Below are positions 36,079 to 44,683 of a DNA stretch of 64,000 nt, in pieces. Origin of the DNA: Iodobacter violaceini (GTDB lineage Bacteria; Pseudomonadota; Gammaproteobacteria; Burkholderiales; Chitinibacteraceae); the NCBI RefSeq assembly GCF_011601265.1, contig NZ_JAAOLX010000007.1, positions 248,001 through 312,000 on the forward strand. The letters are read 5' to 3'. The position numbers were made by a program, and so were the translations under genes. Numbering within the stretch: the first letter of the stretch is position 1; each line of letters begins with the position of its first letter. The notes below the pieces were generated by a model. It made no database searches. It was not told the DNA's origin and was given only the letters and a program-made list of their open reading frames with translations.

Positions 36079-37448
36079 GCACCATTCCGGCACCAGAAGC
36101 GCACTGGTCAATCAAAATACCCGCCCTGCTATTTGGTTCTTTAGCCATTATCGCCATCGTTGGCGGCAAAAAAGCCGTTGTATTCTGTCTGCTGCTGGCG
36201 CTGATGGCCACCGGCATGCCCATATCTATTGCGCTGGGGCTGACCGTACTTACCTTTTTATTCACCATGACCAATGTGCCTATCGAATCGGTGGCACTTA
36301 AATTATTCACGGGGATAGAAAAGTTTGAAATTATGGCCATTCCCTTTTTTATTCTGGCCGGTAATTTCTTAACCCACGGCGGGGTAGCCCGCCGCATGAT
36401 CGACTTTGCCACCAGCATGGTTGGCCACTTTCACGGTGGCCTGGGCCTGGCTGGCGTGCTGGCATGCGCACTTTTTGCTGCCGTTTCCGGCTCCAGCCCG
36501 GCTACTGTGGTGGCGATTGGTTCCATCCTCTTGCCCGCCATGATTAAGCAGGGGTTTCCACGTCAGTTTGGTGCGGGAGTGATTACGACAGCAGGCGCTT
36601 TGGGGATTCTGATTCCGCCATCCATTGCGATGGTGATGTTCTCGGTGGCCACCAATACCTCGGTGGGTGCGCTATTTATGGCAGGGGTGATTCCTGGCCT
36701 GATGCTGGCGTTTTTTCTGGGGCTGACCACCTGGTGGCGCGCACGCAAATTTGGTTATCCCCGCATGCCCAAGGCCACAGCGGGCGAGCGCTGGGGTGCA
36801 TTTCGCCGCTCGGTGTGGGGGCTGATGCTGATCGTGCTGGTGCTGGGCGGGATTTACACCGGCGTGTTTACCCCAACTGAAGCCGCTGCCATTGCCGCCG
36901 TGTACGCTTTTATCATCGCCGTTTTTGTTTACCGCGATTTACCACTCAGCCGCGTGCCTAAAGTGCTGCTCGATTCGGCCAGCATGAGCGCCATGCTGCT
37001 CTACATCATCACCAATGCCGTGCTGTTCTCGTTTGTGATGACCAATGAAGGCATTCCACAGGCTATGGCAGACTGGCTGCTGAGCATGGGCCTTGGCCCG
37101 ATTACCTTCTTGCTGGCGGTGAATATTCTGCTGCTCTTGGCAGGCAATGTGATGGAGCCATCGTCCATCATCCTGATCATGGCCCCTATCCTCTTCCCGG
37201 TAGCGGTTAAGCTGGGGATTGATCCGATTCACTTCGGGATTCTGATCACCGTAAATATGGAAGTCGGCATGTGCCACCCACCCGTGGGGCTGAATCTTTA
37301 CGTGGCATCCGGCATTACCAAGATGGGGATTACCGAGCTGACCGTGGCCGTCTGGCCATGGCTGCTCACCATGCTGGGCTTTTTGCTGCTGATTACCTAT
37401 GTCCCTGCGATTTCACTCTGGCTGCCAAGAGCGATGGGAATGATGTAA
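36075..37448 (+). CDS. dctM: DctM, TRAP transporter large membrane subunit
   Basis: A 457-aa protein of the ion transporter superfamily with about 12 helices. Family motifs include FFILAGNFLTHGGVARRMIDF, AAVSGSSPATVVAIGS, and the C-terminal FGILITVNMEVGMCHPPVGLN. It drives Na+- or H+-coupled uptake of the substrate delivered by DctP. It overlaps dctQ by 4 bp and is followed by a strong hairpin. Confidence 0.94.
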   Translation: MSTIPAPEAHWSIKIPALLFGSLAIIAIVGGKKAVVFCLLLALMATGMPISIALGLTVLTFLFTMTNVPIESVALKLFTGIEKFEIMAIPFFILAGNFLTHGGVARRMIDFATSMVGHFHGGLGLAGVLACALFAAVSGSSPATVVAIGSILLPAMIKQGFPRQFGAGVITTAGALGILIPPSIAMVMFSVATNTSVGALFMAGVIPGLMLAFFLGLTTWWRARKFGYPRMPKATAGERWGAFRRSVWGLMLIVLVLGGIYTGVFTPTEAAAIAAVYAFIIAVFVYRDLPLSRVPKVLLDSASMSAMLLYIITNAVLFSFVMTNEGIPQAMADWLLSMGLGPITFLLAVNILLLLAGNVMEPSSIILIMAPILFPVAVKLGIDPIHFGILITVNMEVGMCHPPVGLNLYVASGITKMGITELTVAVWPWLLTMLGFLLLITYVPAISLWLPRAMGMM

Positions 37449-37470
37449 GCCCTTACTAACACTCAAACTA

Positions 37471-37519
37471 CACAGGCCCCAGCCGCATTGATAGCGGCTG
37501 GGGCCTGTGTTAGTTTTAA
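37471..37519 (+). terminator. Strong hairpin terminator after dctM
   Basis: A perfect 16-bp stem CACAGGCCCCAGCCGC with its complement around a 7-nt loop, then TTAGTTTTAAT. The T-run is interrupted, but stem stability is high. Confidence 0.8.
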
Positions 37520-37543
37520 TCCTACCGCCGGAAAAAAAGCACA

Positions 37544-38161
37544 ATGATCCAGCCCCGCTATCAGGCCAGAATCGACGCCCTGTTGGCCAGTGGCCAGCGC
37601 AAACTGCTCGGCATCGCCGGCCCGCCCGGCTCTGGCAAATCCACACTGGCTCAAGAGATTCAGCAGCTTTATCCAGAGCAAAGCATCGTCGTACCTATGG
37701 ATGGCTATCATCTGGCCAATAACGAATTAGCCCGCCAGGGCAAAGCAGCCAGAAAAGGCGCAGAAGATACCTTTGACAGCGCAGGTTTTGCAGCACTGAT
37801 TCAGCGGCTGAAAATCCAGCCTGCAAGCGAAACCATCTACGCCCCCGAATTTCGCCGTGAAATCGAAGAGCCCATCGCCAACGCCATTCCCGTGCAGCCT
37901 GAACACCAGCTCATCATTGTGGAAGGTAATTACCTGCTGCTGGATAGCGGCCACTGGGCCAGCTTACCCAGCCTGCTCGATGAAACCTGGTATGTAGACG
38001 TCAGCCATGCCCTGAGAGAATCCCGCCTGATCCAGCGCCATATGCAATTTGGCCGTAGCGAAGCCGCCGCTATCGAGTGGGTGCGTACCACCGATGGCCC
38101 AAATGCAAGGCTGATTGAAGCCAGTAAAGATCGGGCGGATGTGCTGTTTAGCTGGGAATAA
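37544..38161 (+). CDS. P-loop kinase of the uridine/pantothenate-kinase-like family
   Basis: A 205-aa cytoplasmic kinase. Walker A GIAGPPGSGKST is at residues ~23-34; VPMDGYHLANNEL and IIVEGNYLLLD are typical of the uridine kinase / PanK-like superfamily that phosphorylates nucleosides or sugars. The sequence RTTDGPNARLIEASKDRAD near the C-terminus is typical of the nucleoside/nucleotide kinase subgroup. The substrate cannot be told from the sequence. It lies between the TRAP genes and hisD. Confidence 0.8.
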   Translation: MIQPRYQARIDALLASGQRKLLGIAGPPGSGKSTLAQEIQQLYPEQSIVVPMDGYHLANNELARQGKAARKGAEDTFDSAGFAALIQRLKIQPASETIYAPEFRREIEEPIANAIPVQPEHQLIIVEGNYLLLDSGHWASLPSLLDETWYVDVSHALRESRLIQRHMQFGRSEAAAIEWVRTTDGPNARLIEASKDRADVLFSWE

Positions 38162-38202
38162 ATAACCGGCAAATCAAGGCAATAAGCCATGCAGATGATT
38201 TT

Positions 38203-38230
38203 CTGACGCAGAAGTGCAGTTGGGTATAAT
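38203..38230 (+). promoter_or_regulatory. Promoter candidate for hisD
   Basis: Consensus -10 TATAAT (38225-38230) with -35 CTGACG (38203-38208) and a 16-bp spacer, 31 bp before the hisD start. It would give hisD its own promoter after separation from hisG. Confidence 0.5.
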
Positions 38231-38260
38231 CGAAGCACGAAAATTTTTCTGGACTAAGCC

Positions 38261-39556
38261 ATGTTGCGTCGCCTTGATTCTCGTTCTGCTGATTTCCAAT
38301 CCCAACTCGCCGCCCTGCTGGCTTTCGAAACCTCGCAAGATCCGGATGTAGATAGCAGGGTTGCGGCCATTCTTGACGATGTAAAAGCACGTGGCGATGC
38401 GGCTGTGGTGGAATACACCCAGCGCTTTGATGGCGTAGCAGCGCAAACCATGGCCGGGCTGGAGCTGAGCCAGGCCGAGCTGAAAGCCGCTTTTGAGCGC
38501 CTGCCTGATGTGCAGAGGGATGCCTTAGTCGCCGCAGCAGAGCGGGTGCGCAAATATCACGAACACCAGAAAATGGCTTCCTGGCAATACACCGATGAAG
38601 ACGGCACGGTGCTGGGCCAGCAGGTAACAGCGCTCGACAGAGTGGGGATTTACGTGCCGGGCGGCAAGGCCAGCTATCCATCCTCTGTATTAATGAATGC
38701 CATTCCCGCCCATGTGGCCGGTGTAGCCGAAATCATCATGGTAGTGCCCACACCGCGTGGCGAGCGAAACGATCTGGTGCTGGCCGCGGCCTTCGTGGCC
38801 GGTGTCAGCCGTGCCTTCTGTATTGGCGGCGCGCAGGCAGTGGGCGCGCTGGCTTTTGGTACCGAAACTGTGCCCGCTGTAGATAAAATCACCGGCCCCG
38901 GCAACGCCTATGTGGCCGCGGCCAAGCGCCGTGTATTTGGTGTGGTTGGCATTGATATGGTGGCGGGCCCGTCAGAGATTTTAGTGATTTGCGATGGCAC
39001 AACCGACCCGGATTGGATTGCGATGGATTTATTCAGCCAGGCCGAACACGATGAAATCGCCCAAGCCATTCTGCTTTGCCCGGATGAAGATTTTATTCAG
39101 CAAGTCGCCGCCAGCATCGAGAAACTTCTCCCCACTATGCCGCGCCAGGACATTATTCGCGCGTCCCTCACCGGCCGCGGTGCTTTAATCACGGTAAAAG
39201 ATTTGCACGAAGCCTGCAAAATTGCCAATTATATTGCGCCGGAACATCTGGAATTATCTATCGCTACCCCAGAAGTCTGCCTGGCTGAGCTGCGTCACGC
39301 GGGTGCGATCTTTATGGGCAAGTTCACCAGCGAATCTTTAGGCGATTATTGTGCCGGGCCAAATCACGTACTCCCCACCGCCCGCACCGCCCGTTTTGCC
39401 AGCCCGCTGGGTGTTTACGACTTCCAAAAACGCACCAGCATTATTCAGGTTTCAGAAGCCGGCAGCCAAAAACTAGGCCGCATCGCCAGCACCCTGGCCC
39501 ACGGTGAAGGCCTCACCGCCCATGCCCGATCGGCGGAATATCGTCTGAAGGATTGA
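38261..39556 (+). CDS. hisD: Histidinol dehydrogenase HisD
   Basis: Last two steps of histidine synthesis: zinc-dependent oxidation of histidinol to histidine with NAD+. The 431 aa are normal. Landmarks are [34 protein letters not shown], zinc-site SQAEHDE near residue 260, [11 protein letters not shown] near 327 and [13 protein letters not shown]. In related genomes hisD usually follows hisG and precedes hisC; here it stands alone between accessory blocks, and hisC is missing. Confidence 0.98.
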   Translation: MLRRLDSRSADFQSQLAALLAFETSQDPDVDSRVAAILDDVKARGDAAVVEYTQRFDGVAAQTMAGLELSQAELKAAFERLPDVQRDALVAAAERVRKYHEHQKMASWQYTDEDGTVLGQQVTALDRVGIYVPGGKASYPSSVLMNAIPAHVAGVAEIIMVVPTPRGERNDLVLAAAFVAGVSRAFCIGGAQAVGALAFGTETVPAVDKITGPGNAYVAAAKRRVFGVVGIDMVAGPSEILVICDGTTDPDWIAMDLFSQAEHDEIAQAILLCPDEDFIQQVAASIEKLLPTMPRQDIIRASLTGRGALITVKDLHEACKIANYIAPEHLELSIATPEVCLAELRHAGAIFMGKFTSESLGDYCAGPNHVLPTARTARFASPLGVYDFQKRTSIIQVSEAGSQKLGRIASTLAHGEGLTAHARSAEYRLKD

Positions 39557-39626
39557 TAAGTGAACAAGCTACGGCGAAAAGCCCGCCGCAGCTTGAAGCT
39601 GAAAACCCAAATCTTGAAACACGGAG

Positions 39627-39657
39627 AAAAGAGGACTTTAAATGAAGTCCTTTTCTT
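39627..39657 (+). terminator. Terminator after hisD
   Basis: AAAAGAGGACTT pairs with AAGTCCTTTT around a 6-nt loop and is followed by CTTT. A further imperfect stem, AAGCTACGGC/GCCGCAGCTT, stands at 39566-39594. The string ACACGGAGAAAA just before it belongs to the second small repeat family. Confidence 0.6.
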
Positions 39658-39695
39658 TGGTTTTAAGTAGTTTCAAAATGAATAATCTGAATTTT

Positions 39696-39960
39696 AATCA
39701 CCACTCATAGCACAGGGCTTCAATATCCCCTTGAAACACGCCGTAGCGAGGAACAAGCGGGGCGGGGTTTCGGCCAGAGGCAGCGAGGCACGAGCGAGTC
39801 TCACCCGCCGCCGACTCGATTGTCCGCAGCGCAGGGGCTTTCGTGTTTCGTGGGGCGGCCTTCTTTGCTTCCTTTCTTGGCCGTTCAAGAAAGGGAGTCC
39901 CCCGCGGGGATGCCGCACCAAAATCAACGTGCCGAAGGCACTAAAAAGATCTTTTCGATT
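39696..39960 (+). repeat. Dispersed intergenic element, copy C (full length)
   Basis: A second full copy, close to copy B across its length: CCCCTTGAAACACGCC, GCGAGGAACAAGCGGGGC, TTGTCCGCAGCGCAGGGGCT, TTTCGTGTTTCGTGG, CTTCTTTGCTTCCTTTCTTG, TTCAAGAAAGGGAGTCCCC, and the tail CAACGTGCCGAAGGCAC with TAAAAAGATCTTTTCG. It lies just after hisD, at the second break in the his genes. The central 40 bp is the most variable part. Confidence 0.85.
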
Positions 39961-40106
39961 TACCCGACGCTGATGAAATACAGCCCACCACACAAAAACT
40001 CAAGCCATCCCCCCGCAACGCAACATTCAATCCCCCCATCCCACAACAGCTAAGCTAAAATGAATCACACCAATGCCCTAAGCCTTAATCACTTTCAAGC
40101 TAAAGA
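39961..40106. other. Spacer before the LuxR-type gene
   Basis: C- and A-rich sequence with no ORF or hairpin of note; presumably contains the promoter of the following gene. Confidence 0.3.
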
Positions 40107-40889
40107 ATGACCACTGACCAGACTAAACAATTAATTGAACAACTTGAAATGAAAATCAGCTCATTTCAATATGTACTCGCCTATCGCAATATTTTTGTGA
40201 TTAGCTTTTTCAGCTCGGGCGAGATTCTGGATCACAATTACCCTTCGCACGAAACCGCCACCCAGCTGGATCATTTTAGCTTTCTGATTGGGCAGGATAA
40301 TCTGGCGGCGATTAAAGCACTGATTAAAACCTCGGTCAGTGGCGCCGATGGCTGGAAATTTTATAACCGCGATTTAAAACTGCATTTATTCCGCGTTAAT
40401 CAAACACTTTGGCATATCGAAGTCGGTTCTTTAGAAGAAGAAAACGACGCACATAATCCTAACTCCGATTTTGCCAAATTCTATAGCCTGACAGAAACAC
40501 TGACCGAATTCAGAGAGTGGCAAAACAGCGGCGAAATTGATGAAGTTTTAGAGCGTATCCGTAACCAGCATCTGCCACAAATCAGACAGGTAAAAGCCAC
40601 TATTTCTGATCCGATTTTAATTATGTGCCTCGATTTAATCGAAGGTATTGTGTCTTCCGCCGTAAATGATAATGGCGATATTGATACCAGCCTCTATGCC
40701 CTGCTTACGCCTTCTGAAGTGCAAGTCGCCAAATTTATTAAAGTAGGCATGTCGACCAAGGAAATTGCCCAAAGCTTAAGCGTTGCCTCCAAGACTGTTG
40801 AAAATCACAGAAACAGCTTAAGAAGCAAACTGGGCATTACCAACAAAGGGATTAATTTGCGAAATTATTTAATTAGTTTGTCAGTCTGA
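40107..40889 (+). CDS. LuxR-family transcriptional regulator without receiver domain
   Basis: A 260-aa protein. The C-terminus (~195-255: LTPSEVQVAKFIKVGMSTKE, then SVASKTVENHRNSLRSKLGI) is a LuxR-type HTH. The N-terminal ~190 residues look like a PAS-like sensory region but match no domain I can name, and the Asp pocket of a receiver is absent. It is directly upstream of a chemoreceptor gene; a link is possible but unproven. Targets unknown. The SD is weak (AAAGA). Confidence 0.8.
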   Translation: MTTDQTKQLIEQLEMKISSFQYVLAYRNIFVISFFSSGEILDHNYPSHETATQLDHFSFLIGQDNLAAIKALIKTSVSGADGWKFYNRDLKLHLFRVNQTLWHIEVGSLEEENDAHNPNSDFAKFYSLTETLTEFREWQNSGEIDEVLERIRNQHLPQIRQVKATISDPILIMCLDLIEGIVSSAVNDNGDIDTSLYALLTPSEVQVAKFIKVGMSTKEIAQSLSVASKTVENHRNSLRSKLGITNKGINLRNYLISLSV

Positions 40890-41056
40890 CATCAGAAAAA
40901 AACACGCAACAATCATTTTCTTTTTAAGTAAACAATGCAAAAAAATTAATAATAATTGAAGCTGAATAAATAAGCGTTATTTTTTAAAAACAATTCAATT
41001 TATCAGCTATAGATATCAACAATAAATGATTAACCTTTTGGTTTTTCGGAGCTCAC

Positions 41057-42175
41057 ATGGGATTTTTTGATCGCAATAATCATCAGCATCTTGCTGAAAT
41101 CGCCCAGCTTCAAACCGCTCTGGAGGAAAAAACCAGGGCGCTGGAAAATGCCAATCTAAGAGCGGCTCAAGCTGAACAAAAAGCCATTGCATGCGAAACA
41201 AAAGCTCAGATTCTGACTGATTTAATTACAAATCTTTCAAGCTTCTCCGAATCCCTGGTTGCCAACCAAACCTCGCTCGCTGTACTCGCCAGTGCCATGC
41301 GAAATGAAAAAGAAAATGCGGCTAATGCAAAACGCGTGTCGTCCCAAAGCAGCCAGGAAATTGATCAGATTGCCGAAAGCCTGGCTCAGCTCGCTACATC
41401 ATCCAACAGCGCAGCAGATCAGATTGGCCGGCTTGATGCTCGGGCACAAGAGGTTGGCGGCATTGTAAGAATGATTAAAGAAATTGCCGAACAAACCAAT
41501 CTGCTGGCGCTCAATGCAGCCATTGAAGCAGCCCGCGCCGGGGAACAAGGCCGCGGCTTTGCTGTTGTAGCAGATGAAGTCAGAAAACTAGCCGAACGCA
41601 CCGCCAATGCCACCAATGATATTACGATTCTGGTTGAGCAGATTCGCAGCGACAGTGGCGACAGCCGTACAAAAATGAGCAATTTAGCCCAACAATCAGC
41701 AAGCTTTAGTCAGAATGGGCAAAGCGCATCCAAAACAATGCAAACCTTGATGCAAATATCGAACAATATGGAACAAAGCAGCGCCGCATCTGCCCTAAGA
41801 GGTTTTTGCGAGCTGGCCAAGGTAGATCATATTATTTTTAAATTCCGGGTTTATAAAGTGCTGTTTGGGCTTTCCAATGAAGATGAAAGCCAGTTTTCCA
41901 GCCATACATCCTGCCGCCTGGGTAAATGGTATTACGATGGCGAAGGCAAGGAGTGCTTTTCTAAGCTCAATGGTTACCGCGAAATTGAAACACCCCACAT
42001 GAAAGTACACAGCGCAGCATTGAACGCTTTACGCGCCTATTTCAGCGGTGATTCGCAAAATGCAATTGCAGCCGTTTCTGAAATGGAAACCGCCAGTTTA
42101 TCTGTGTTAGCTAATTTGGAAAGAATGTCCATTAGCGGCGAGAGAGACAGTGAAACGCTCTGTCAGCATGCATAA
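41057..42175 (+). CDS. Soluble methyl-accepting chemotaxis protein with CZB domain
   Basis: A 372-aa cytoplasmic receptor with no membrane segment: an N-terminal coiled coil, a shortened MCP signalling hairpin ([20 protein letters not shown], near 141-180), and a C-terminal CZB domain. The zinc ligands appear as His in KVDHIIFK (~257), Cys in [12 protein letters not shown] (~285), and two His in [11 protein letters not shown] (~314-318). CZB domains sense zinc and, through Zn-Cys, hypochlorous acid in related proteins. It would signal to CheA/CheW. The SD CGGAG precedes the ATG. A terminator follows. Confidence 0.9.
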   Translation: MGFFDRNNHQHLAEIAQLQTALEEKTRALENANLRAAQAEQKAIACETKAQILTDLITNLSSFSESLVANQTSLAVLASAMRNEKENAANAKRVSSQSSQEIDQIAESLAQLATSSNSAADQIGRLDARAQEVGGIVRMIKEIAEQTNLLALNAAIEAARAGEQGRGFAVVADEVRKLAERTANATNDITILVEQIRSDSGDSRTKMSNLAQQSASFSQNGQSASKTMQTLMQISNNMEQSSAASALRGFCELAKVDHIIFKFRVYKVLFGLSNEDESQFSSHTSCRLGKWYYDGEGKECFSKLNGYREIETPHMKVHSAALNALRAYFSGDSQNAIAAVSEMETASLSVLANLERMSISGERDSETLCQHA

Positions 42176-42212
42176 AAAACAAAGCCCTGCCAGATGGCAG
42201 GGCTTTGTAATC
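42175..42212. terminator. Bidirectional terminator between convergent genes
   Basis: A 13-bp perfect stem ACAAAGCCCTGCC/GGCAGGGCTTTGT with a 4-nt loop between the chemoreceptor gene (+) and the chitin-binding protein gene (-). An A-run lies on the left (a T-run for the minus strand). Confidence 0.9.
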
Positions 42213-42245
42213 AAAACGGCTTAAAAACCATGCAAAGCTGCATGT

Positions 42246-44453
42246 TTATTGGCAAGCAGCGCCTTTAGTCCATACATCGTTTGTGCCTGGCTCATTGCCT
42301 TGTGTCCACCATTTATTGGTGTACTCAAAGCCTTTATGTGAAACCTTGGTTGGCGATGCGTAAACCTGAGTTGCAGACCATGCAGCTGCAGCGCAAGTAT
42401 TTGAGCTGCCAGCTTCAAAACTAACTGCAACACTGCGTGGACCAGTCACATTTACCAGGGTAAATGAACTGCTGATGGCTTGTGCTGCACCATCTACAGT
42501 AATGCTCTTAATTTTGTAGCCAGTATTCGGTGTGATAGTGAAAACCTGATTGGTTTTTTCACGCACTTGCACCACGCCAGATGGTGCAATCACACCGCCA
42601 GTGCCAGCCGAAGCCGTTACCGGGAAGTAAACTGCAGTTGATGGATCATCAATCTTCATATCGCTGTAATTGCCGGTCACACCGTAGAAATTCTTGGCCG
42701 ACAAATCAGAGATTTTCGTATTGAGTAAACGCAGCGCCTTCGTATCCCCGCCATTAGAAGCCGGGTTTAAGGTCAGCACCACATCAGCCCCCTCTTGCTT
42801 TAATGCTAACGCGCTAAAGTTGTAAGCAAATGCAGCTAAATTCACCGTTGTATTGGCGGCTTTAAAGTAATCCACGCTTTTTGCCTTGCCCCAGCCCCAT
42901 GTGGTTGGGTTCAGCAGCACGGTGTACTCCAGCGCAGAATAGCTGCCGCTCATATTGCTGAACATATCTGAGGATACTTGTGCAGCGGTTACACCCGGCA
43001 ATTCGATCCATGAATAAATGCCACCGTCAGCTGCTTGTGTACCAATAAACAAGCTGCCGTTGTCCTGGAATATTTTCAGGTGCTTAAAGCCAAGGCCAGC
43101 AGTACCCTGAATCTGATCCAGAGCCGGATTAAAACCAGTTGCGGTTTGCTTACCAGACCATGCCAGCTTGTACACGGCAGAAACAACAATCACGGCTGAT
43201 GGATTAGCCTTTACAGCGGCAGCGGAAACTTTTTCAAGCAAAACAGACTGCCCGGCAAACTGCAGCAATGCACCACCTGCGCTATCTGTTACCGCTAAAG
43301 AAGCCAGCGGGTTAGAGCCTGTCCAGTTGCGTAATACAATTTTATCTTTACCCACCACAAAATCTTTTACTGTGGTTGTGCCGCCAGGGAACTGGCTCAG
43401 ATAAATCGTGTTTTTGCCGCCACCGGTATAAACCGTGTCATTACCCTGCCCTGCAGATAAAACCTCATCCAGCGGGCCGCCACTAATGGTGTCATCGTTT
43501 GGCGTATCAATTTGCGTATCGTAATTACCAAATTTATCGATATATGTTGTTACGCAAGTACCTTGCTCATCGCAGGCTACTTTATTGGTGATCAATAAAT
43601 CAGCCGCCCCCCATGCACCGCCTAAGTGAGCTGCAGCCAATAAACCGGACATAGTGGCTTTAATGGTAATTGGATTGCCGTTTTCATCTTTACCTGGCCA
43701 GGATTTAGCCAGGGCCTGTGCCCAGGTGATATTGGCAGCGGCCAGCTTTTCTGACATCACGCCATAGTTAAAGCGCATGGCATCACGAATCACATACTCT
43801 TGCTTGGCTGGATTTTTTAAATCAGCAAAGCTGTTCACGCCATTACGGCCAGAGAAAGTGCCTTCCCAACGATTATTATGTGTACCACGTACTTTATTAC
43901 CGCCAGAACCAGGAATTTCAATTGTGGCTTCAGTAACACCGTTAGCCCATGTTGAATCAGGCGCGAAAATATAGAATTTATCCAGATTTTCTGTCGCTGA
44001 AACATATTTCACCGGTGAGTAATAACCGGTATCAATCATTAATGCTTCGCCAAGCTGATAACCAATAAAACCCCATGCATTCAGCGAGCTGTATTGCATT
44101 GTTTTAAACATGGCAGCCTGATCTGCTGCATTTGGATTGTAAATAGTATTAAGGCCCAGCTTAGTAAAGTACTGATTAACTGTTGTAGGCTCAATAATCA
44201 AACTACCGGTAGACGGATCACGCACCGGCACGCCTGGAGTAACAACTTTGGCATAGCGCAGAATCGGGGAATTAAAATTCTGTTTATAAAAATCGGCTTT
44301 AGCCGGATCAATACCGGATTCAAAAGCACGCATATTATCAAGGAAATCCTGAAAGGATCCCTTAGTTGCTGCAGGTGCGGCAATCGCAGCCATAGGCATA
44401 GAAACTAATAAACCAGCTAAAATGGTTAAGCGGTGTTTCATTGAATTTTTCAT
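42246..44453 (-). CDS. Secreted multidomain protein: lysozyme-like domain, RTX-like repeats, Bacterial-repeat domain, chitin-binding CBM5/12
   Basis: A 735-aa exported protein with a signal peptide ending AIAAPA. The N-terminal domain (~32-290) has MRAFESGID with a candidate catalytic Glu, GYQLGEALMIDTGYY, and a LLAAAHLGGAWGA motif, recalling lysozyme/transglycosylase-like folds. Next is a short Ca2+-type repeat region (AGQGNDTVYTGGGKNTIY, ~325-350), a beta-rich region, a Bacterial-repeat domain (ITPNTGYKIKSITVDG), and a C-terminal CBM5/12-type chitin-binding module with paired Trp (~693-735). It probably acts on chitin or cell walls outside the cell. The enzymatic activity is inferred. Confidence 0.7.
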   Translation of the reverse strand: MKNSMKHRLTILAGLLVSMPMAAIAAPAATKGSFQDFLDNMRAFESGIDPAKADFYKQNFNSPILRYAKVVTPGVPVRDPSTGSLIIEPTTVNQYFTKLGLNTIYNPNAADQAAMFKTMQYSSLNAWGFIGYQLGEALMIDTGYYSPVKYVSATENLDKFYIFAPDSTWANGVTEATIEIPGSGGNKVRGTHNNRWEGTFSGRNGVNSFADLKNPAKQEYVIRDAMRFNYGVMSEKLAAANITWAQALAKSWPGKDENGNPITIKATMSGLLAAAHLGGAWGAADLLITNKVACDEQGTCVTTYIDKFGNYDTQIDTPNDDTISGGPLDEVLSAGQGNDTVYTGGGKNTIYLSQFPGGTTTVKDFVVGKDKIVLRNWTGSNPLASLAVTDSAGGALLQFAGQSVLLEKVSAAAVKANPSAVIVVSAVYKLAWSGKQTATGFNPALDQIQGTAGLGFKHLKIFQDNGSLFIGTQAADGGIYSWIELPGVTAAQVSSDMFSNMSGSYSALEYTVLLNPTTWGWGKAKSVDYFKAANTTVNLAAFAYNFSALALKQEGADVVLTLNPASNGGDTKALRLLNTKISDLSAKNFYGVTGNYSDMKIDDPSTAVYFPVTASAGTGGVIAPSGVVQVREKTNQVFTITPNTGYKIKSITVDGAAQAISSSFTLVNVTGPRSVAVSFEAGSSNTCAAAAWSATQVYASPTKVSHKGFEYTNKWWTQGNEPGTNDVWTKGAACQ

Positions 44454-44683
44454 TCGTCTCTCTCAATTATTCAGGATAAATGCCGTTTAAAAAGCAAATT
44501 CTTTATATTTTTTGAAAAATCTAATACGCAAATCCAAAACCAGGTCTATTTAATTTCTGCACCTCCTTTTATAAAAAATAAAAAATCAAACCAAAGCCGC
44601 ACTCGTCAATCAGCCATTCCCGCAGCCCTTTGCTTTAATCCAGCATAAAAAAGCCGGATCTGCGCGGGAATGGCATCACTGAA
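44454..44683. other. Intergenic region with long imperfect inverted repeat
   Basis: The GCCATTCCCGCAG block near 44613 is mirrored by CTGCGCGGGAATGGC near 44659, spanning the end of the GH3 gene; it could terminate that transcript. The rest is AT-rich and holds the promoter of the downstream secreted-protein gene. Confidence 0.4.
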
